From the NCBI GenBank assembly GCA_964437815.1, contig CAYTIE010000023.1, positions 1-16,646 of the forward strand: a stretch of 16,646 nt of DNA, in the 5' to 3' direction. The notes below the pieces were generated by a model. That model saw only the letters and a program-made list of their open reading frames with translations. It did no database searches and had not been told where the DNA came from. Below, in pieces: positions 14,238 through 16,646 of this stretch. The position numbers and the translations under genes are program-made. The DNA comes from Marisimplicoccus sp964437815 (GTDB lineage: Bacteria; Bacteroidota; Bacteroidia; Flavobacteriales; Flavobacteriaceae). The number at the start of each line of letters is the position of its first letter. Position 1 is the stretch's first letter.

Positions 14238-15923
14238 TTAATGACCAGGGTTTTGCTGAAGCGCACCTTGAGATTGATCAATAGCATTTAATGGTATTGG
14301 AAGAGCAGCATGTTTCGATTGAACAGTAAAGGCTCTATCTTTGAAAGGATAAACAGTTCTCCCTTCATTTTGAATAAAAGCGTTTAATGTAGAAACAGTC
14401 TGACCCCATCTTCTAATATCAAAAAGACGTTTTCCTTCCATACCTAATTCAATTCTTCTCTCATGCCTAACAGCTTTTCTAGCTGTAGCAGCATCAGTCC
14501 AAGCTGAATTATATGTATCTATCACGTAGTTAGGAGAAGAATCAGCACGTGGCGAATCCTTAGCTCTTTGTCTAACTTGATTTACTAAACCTCTCCCTTT
14601 TTCTAGGTTTCCGGTTTCAACAGCAGCCTCAGCAGCCATTAAAAGAACGTCAGCATATCTTATAATATGGAAGTTAATTCCAGATCTTTGCTGACCCCAA
14701 CCACCAGTTCCTCTGTTACCATCGTCACCAGCAGTATACATACTCTTCTTATTGGCATAAGGACCAGAAACATCAGTGAAAGATGCTCTAATGTTCTCTT
14801 TACCAGTAAAAGCACCATAACCATTAAAATCTATACCTCTTCTTGCGATAGTATAATCGATTCTAGGGTCTAGTGGACCTGTATGAGGAGTAAATGCTTC
14901 ACTTGTTTCAACACCATAATCATTAGTTATGTCAGTAGTCATCCAAGTATCAAGTGGTGGTAAACCATCTGCACCTGTTTGGAAAGCATTTGCTAAATCT
15001 TGTGTTGGTTGGTAAAAACCACAACACATTCCACCTGTCATAGGTCCTATAGGCCAGTTTAATGTCCCACCCATATTACCTTGGAAAGATTGACCAGAAT
15101 CTGCTGCGAATTGGATAGCAAAAATATGCTCTGATCCATTTTCTCCATCAGTTCTAAAATTACCAAAGTAGTCAGAAAGAAGAGCATATTGCCCTGAATT
15201 AATAACTGCATCTAAATTAGAAGCAGCTGATGCCCATTTACCTTGGTGAAGCTGAGCTTTACCTAGATATGCTTGAGCAGTTGACTTAATAGGTCTTCCA
15301 GGTTCAGAATATGATCCTCCTCTAGAAGCTGGTAAGTTTGCCATTGCAGCAGTAAAGTCTGCCTCAATCTCAGCCCAAATTGGTCCAGTATTAGGTTGGT
15401 TAAACTCATTATCCGCAAAATTCTGATCAGAAATGTAAGGTACATTTACCCACATAACTTGAATTTCAAAGTTGAAGTGACCTCTCAAGAATCTTGCTTG
15501 CGCAGCTTGAACTGCAAATTCAGCCGGGTTGTCTGATTTGTTAATTAAATCAAGTACCCCATTTGCTCTATTTACACCTGCGAAAAGTGCCAACCACTTA
15601 CCATCAACATAAGGGTTAGTTGTTTCCCAGTTAAATAATTCTAATGCTAATAAATCTGGTTGGTCACCATCTGTTGAACCTTTGTGAGCATCATCTGATA
15701 TCACATCCATCCACCAGTTATCACCGCTAATATGCCAATCTGCACCAAAACCATTTCTAACTCCATCAAGAACAGAGTAAGCTCCAGTTAATAAAAGATC
15801 AACACCAGTAGCATTTTGTAGTGATGCATCACTTAATGCACCTACAGGATCTATCTCAGTAAAGTCATCTGCACAAGAGACTAAAAGAGAGACCGATAAT
15901 AAAATTGTTAAAAACTTTTTCAT
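14238..15923 (-). CDS. SusD/RagB family nutrient-binding outer-membrane lipoprotein
   Basis: This 561-residue lipoprotein (signal MKKFLTILLSVSLLVSC, Cys17) is the glycan-binding lid of a SusC/SusD uptake complex on the cell surface. Family marks are the N-terminal SusD-like segment (DDFTEIDPVGALSDAS, then a TPR-rich part with AQAYLGKAQLHQGKW) and the C-terminal RagB/SusD block: INFHIIRYADVLLMAAEAA, GLVNQVRQRA, then RHERRIELGMEGKRLFDIRRWG. Length is normal. The gene starts 21 bases after the stop of the SusC-type gene and is followed by a strong terminator. Its codon use is visibly richer in G and C than the surrounding genes, as expected for a highly expressed envelope protein. The bound ligand cannot be read from sequence; the GH20 gene downstream suggests an amino-sugar glycan. 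Confidence 0.95.
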   Translation of the reverse strand: MKKFLTILLSVSLLVSCADDFTEIDPVGALSDASLQNATGVDLLLTGAYSVLDGVRNGFGADWHISGDNWWMDVISDDAHKGSTDGDQPDLLALELFNWETTNPYVDGKWLALFAGVNRANGVLDLINKSDNPAEFAVQAAQARFLRGHFNFEIQVMWVNVPYISDQNFADNEFNQPNTGPIWAEIEADFTAAMANLPASRGGSYSEPGRPIKSTAQAYLGKAQLHQGKWASAASNLDAVINSGQYALLSDYFGNFRTDGENGSEHIFAIQFAADSGQSFQGNMGGTLNWPIGPMTGGMCCGFYQPTQDLANAFQTGADGLPPLDTWMTTDITNDYGVETSEAFTPHTGPLDPRIDYTIARRGIDFNGYGAFTGKENIRASFTDVSGPYANKKSMYTAGDDGNRGTGGWGQQRSGINFHIIRYADVLLMAAEAAVETGNLEKGRGLVNQVRQRAKDSPRADSSPNYVIDTYNSAWTDAATARKAVRHERRIELGMEGKRLFDIRRWGQTVSTLNAFIQNEGRTVYPFKDRAFTVQSKHAALPIPLNAIDQSQGALQQNPGH

Positions 15924-15944
15924 TTTCTTTTAATTTTTACAGGG

Positions 15945-16646
15945 TTAAAATTTTACGTTAATTCCAATAGACGACATCTTATATGTTGGATATTGTCTGT
16001 TATAAACTCCAATATCTAAAGCTCCACCTCTTGGTACTTCAGGATCTAAACCTCTGAAGTCAGTAAGTGTAAGTAAGTTACGTCCGTTATAATATACTCT
16101 AGCACTCGTAGCTCCAATTTTAGAAGCAATGTCATCAGATAGAGTATATCCAATCTGAAGAGATCTTAGTCTTACATAAGAACCATCTCTTACAAAGAAT
16201 GAATTCATTGAAGTAAACTCATTATTTAATGTAGTTTCACTAAGAGCTGGTAATTCAGCATCTAAATTTGTAGGAGTCCAAGAATCAAGTACAGCAGTAC
16301 TTCTGTTTCCATTAAAGAAATATGGCGATTCGTAATATAGAGCAGTATAATCTGCAATATCATTACCAAGAGAACCATTCCAGAACATACTCATATCCCA
16401 AGGACCTTTTTGTAAACTAATGTTTACACCAAAAAGTAAATCTGGGTGAGGATCACCAATTTTAGTTCTATCACTATCATTAATTACCCCATCTCCATTA
16501 ATATCTTCATATTTAAACCTACCAATACCAGCACCATCTTGTTGAGCATGACTTGCAATCTCTGCAGCACTAGCAAAAATACCAACTACGTTTCTTCCAT
16601 AGAAGTAAGAAATTGGCTCTCCAACTGATGTTCTAGTAATAGCACC
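15945..16646 (-). CDS. SusC/RagA-type TonB-dependent outer-membrane transporter, C-terminal part (partial)
   Basis: The frame runs from the right edge of the window to TAA at 15945-15947, giving about 233 residues of the beta-barrel C terminus. The methionine at 16394 is internal, because the same frame stays open upstream with clear SusC sequence. That upstream part contains GEPISYFYGRNVVGIF, then FKYEDINGDGVINDSDR and IGDPHPDLLFGVN, the conserved block near the end of SusC proteins. The last strands include RLRSLQIGYTLSD, ARVYYNGRNLLTLTDFRGLDPEVPRG and the terminal TYKMSSIGINVKF ending in phenylalanine, as needed for outer-membrane insertion. SusC imports oligosaccharides using TonB energy, with SusD, encoded 21 bases downstream, as its lid. 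The plug and N-terminal domains lie outside the window. Confidence 0.95.
   Translation of the reverse strand, partial: GAITRTSVGEPISYFYGRNVVGIFASAAEIASHAQQDGAGIGRFKYEDINGDGVINDSDRTKIGDPHPDLLFGVNISLQKGPWDMSMFWNGSLGNDIADYTALYYESPYFFNGNRSTAVLDSWTPTNLDAELPALSETTLNNEFTSMNSFFVRDGSYVRLRSLQIGYTLSDDIASKIGATSARVYYNGRNLLTLTDFRGLDPEVPRGGALDIGVYNRQYPTYKMSSIGINVKF

Noticed and set aside
15945..16394. A separate 149-residue gene starting at the methionine at 16394
   Set aside because: The frame stays open to the right edge and encodes typical SusC sequence there, so this methionine is internal.
7270..16646. A complete polysaccharide-utilisation locus with its regulator
   Set aside because: No sensor, sigma/anti-sigma pair or other regulator is visible in the window, and SusC is cut at the edge, so completeness cannot be claimed.

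Overview
The window looks like chromosomal DNA of an AT-rich member of the Bacteroidota, most likely a marine flavobacterium. The evidence is a SusC/SusD pair, many short-lipobox lipoproteins (eight of the sixteen genes), very low GC, no clear Shine-Dalgarno sequences, and close matches to flavobacterial protein families. No rRNA, tRNA, CRISPR array, insertion sequence, phage gene or replication origin was recognised. Coding density is very high; the only gene-free stretch near 300 bases is 4531-4770.

Left part (1-4530). A gene fragment is followed by a DUF4396 membrane protein, an NTF2-like protein and an aldo/keto reductase, all on the plus strand; the last two overlap by four bases. Facing them is a minus-strand cluster of three genes: a tiny membrane protein, a pterin-4a-carbinolamine dehydratase and a CotH-kinase lipoprotein. 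Divergent from this cluster are a DUF411 CGCC metal-binding lipoprotein and a small cysteine-containing lipoprotein. A 19-base identical sequence lies two bases before the start codons of the NTF2-like gene and the DUF411 gene, and may be a promoter.

Middle (4531-7273). A 240-base AT-rich spacer with two hairpins precedes a lipoprotein version of the YyaL/SPATA20 thioredoxin-domain family (DUF255). One base further on is a small cysteine-containing lipoprotein, whose stop codon overlaps the stop codon of the convergent gene.

Right part (7270-16646, all minus strand; transcription runs right to left). A partial SusC-type TonB-dependent transporter is followed by its SusD partner, a strong intrinsic terminator, a 1087-residue FG-GAP/VCBS lipoprotein with an ASPIC/UnbV segment, a GH20 beta-N-acetylhexosaminidase lipoprotein, and a NagX/HGSNAT-like membrane acetyltransferase. 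This reads as a polysaccharide-utilisation-type locus for N-acetylhexosamine-containing glycans. SusC/SusD would capture and import oligomers, the surface or periplasmic GH20 would remove terminal GlcNAc-type sugars, and the membrane acetyltransferase could re-acetylate free glucosamine ends so that GH20 can act. The substrate assignment is inference. The most unusual points are two replaced residues in otherwise conserved GH20 active-site motifs, the GTG start of the FG-GAP gene just after the SusD terminator, and the duplicated start-proximal 19-mer. I found no convincing evidence of a wholly new defence or mobile system.
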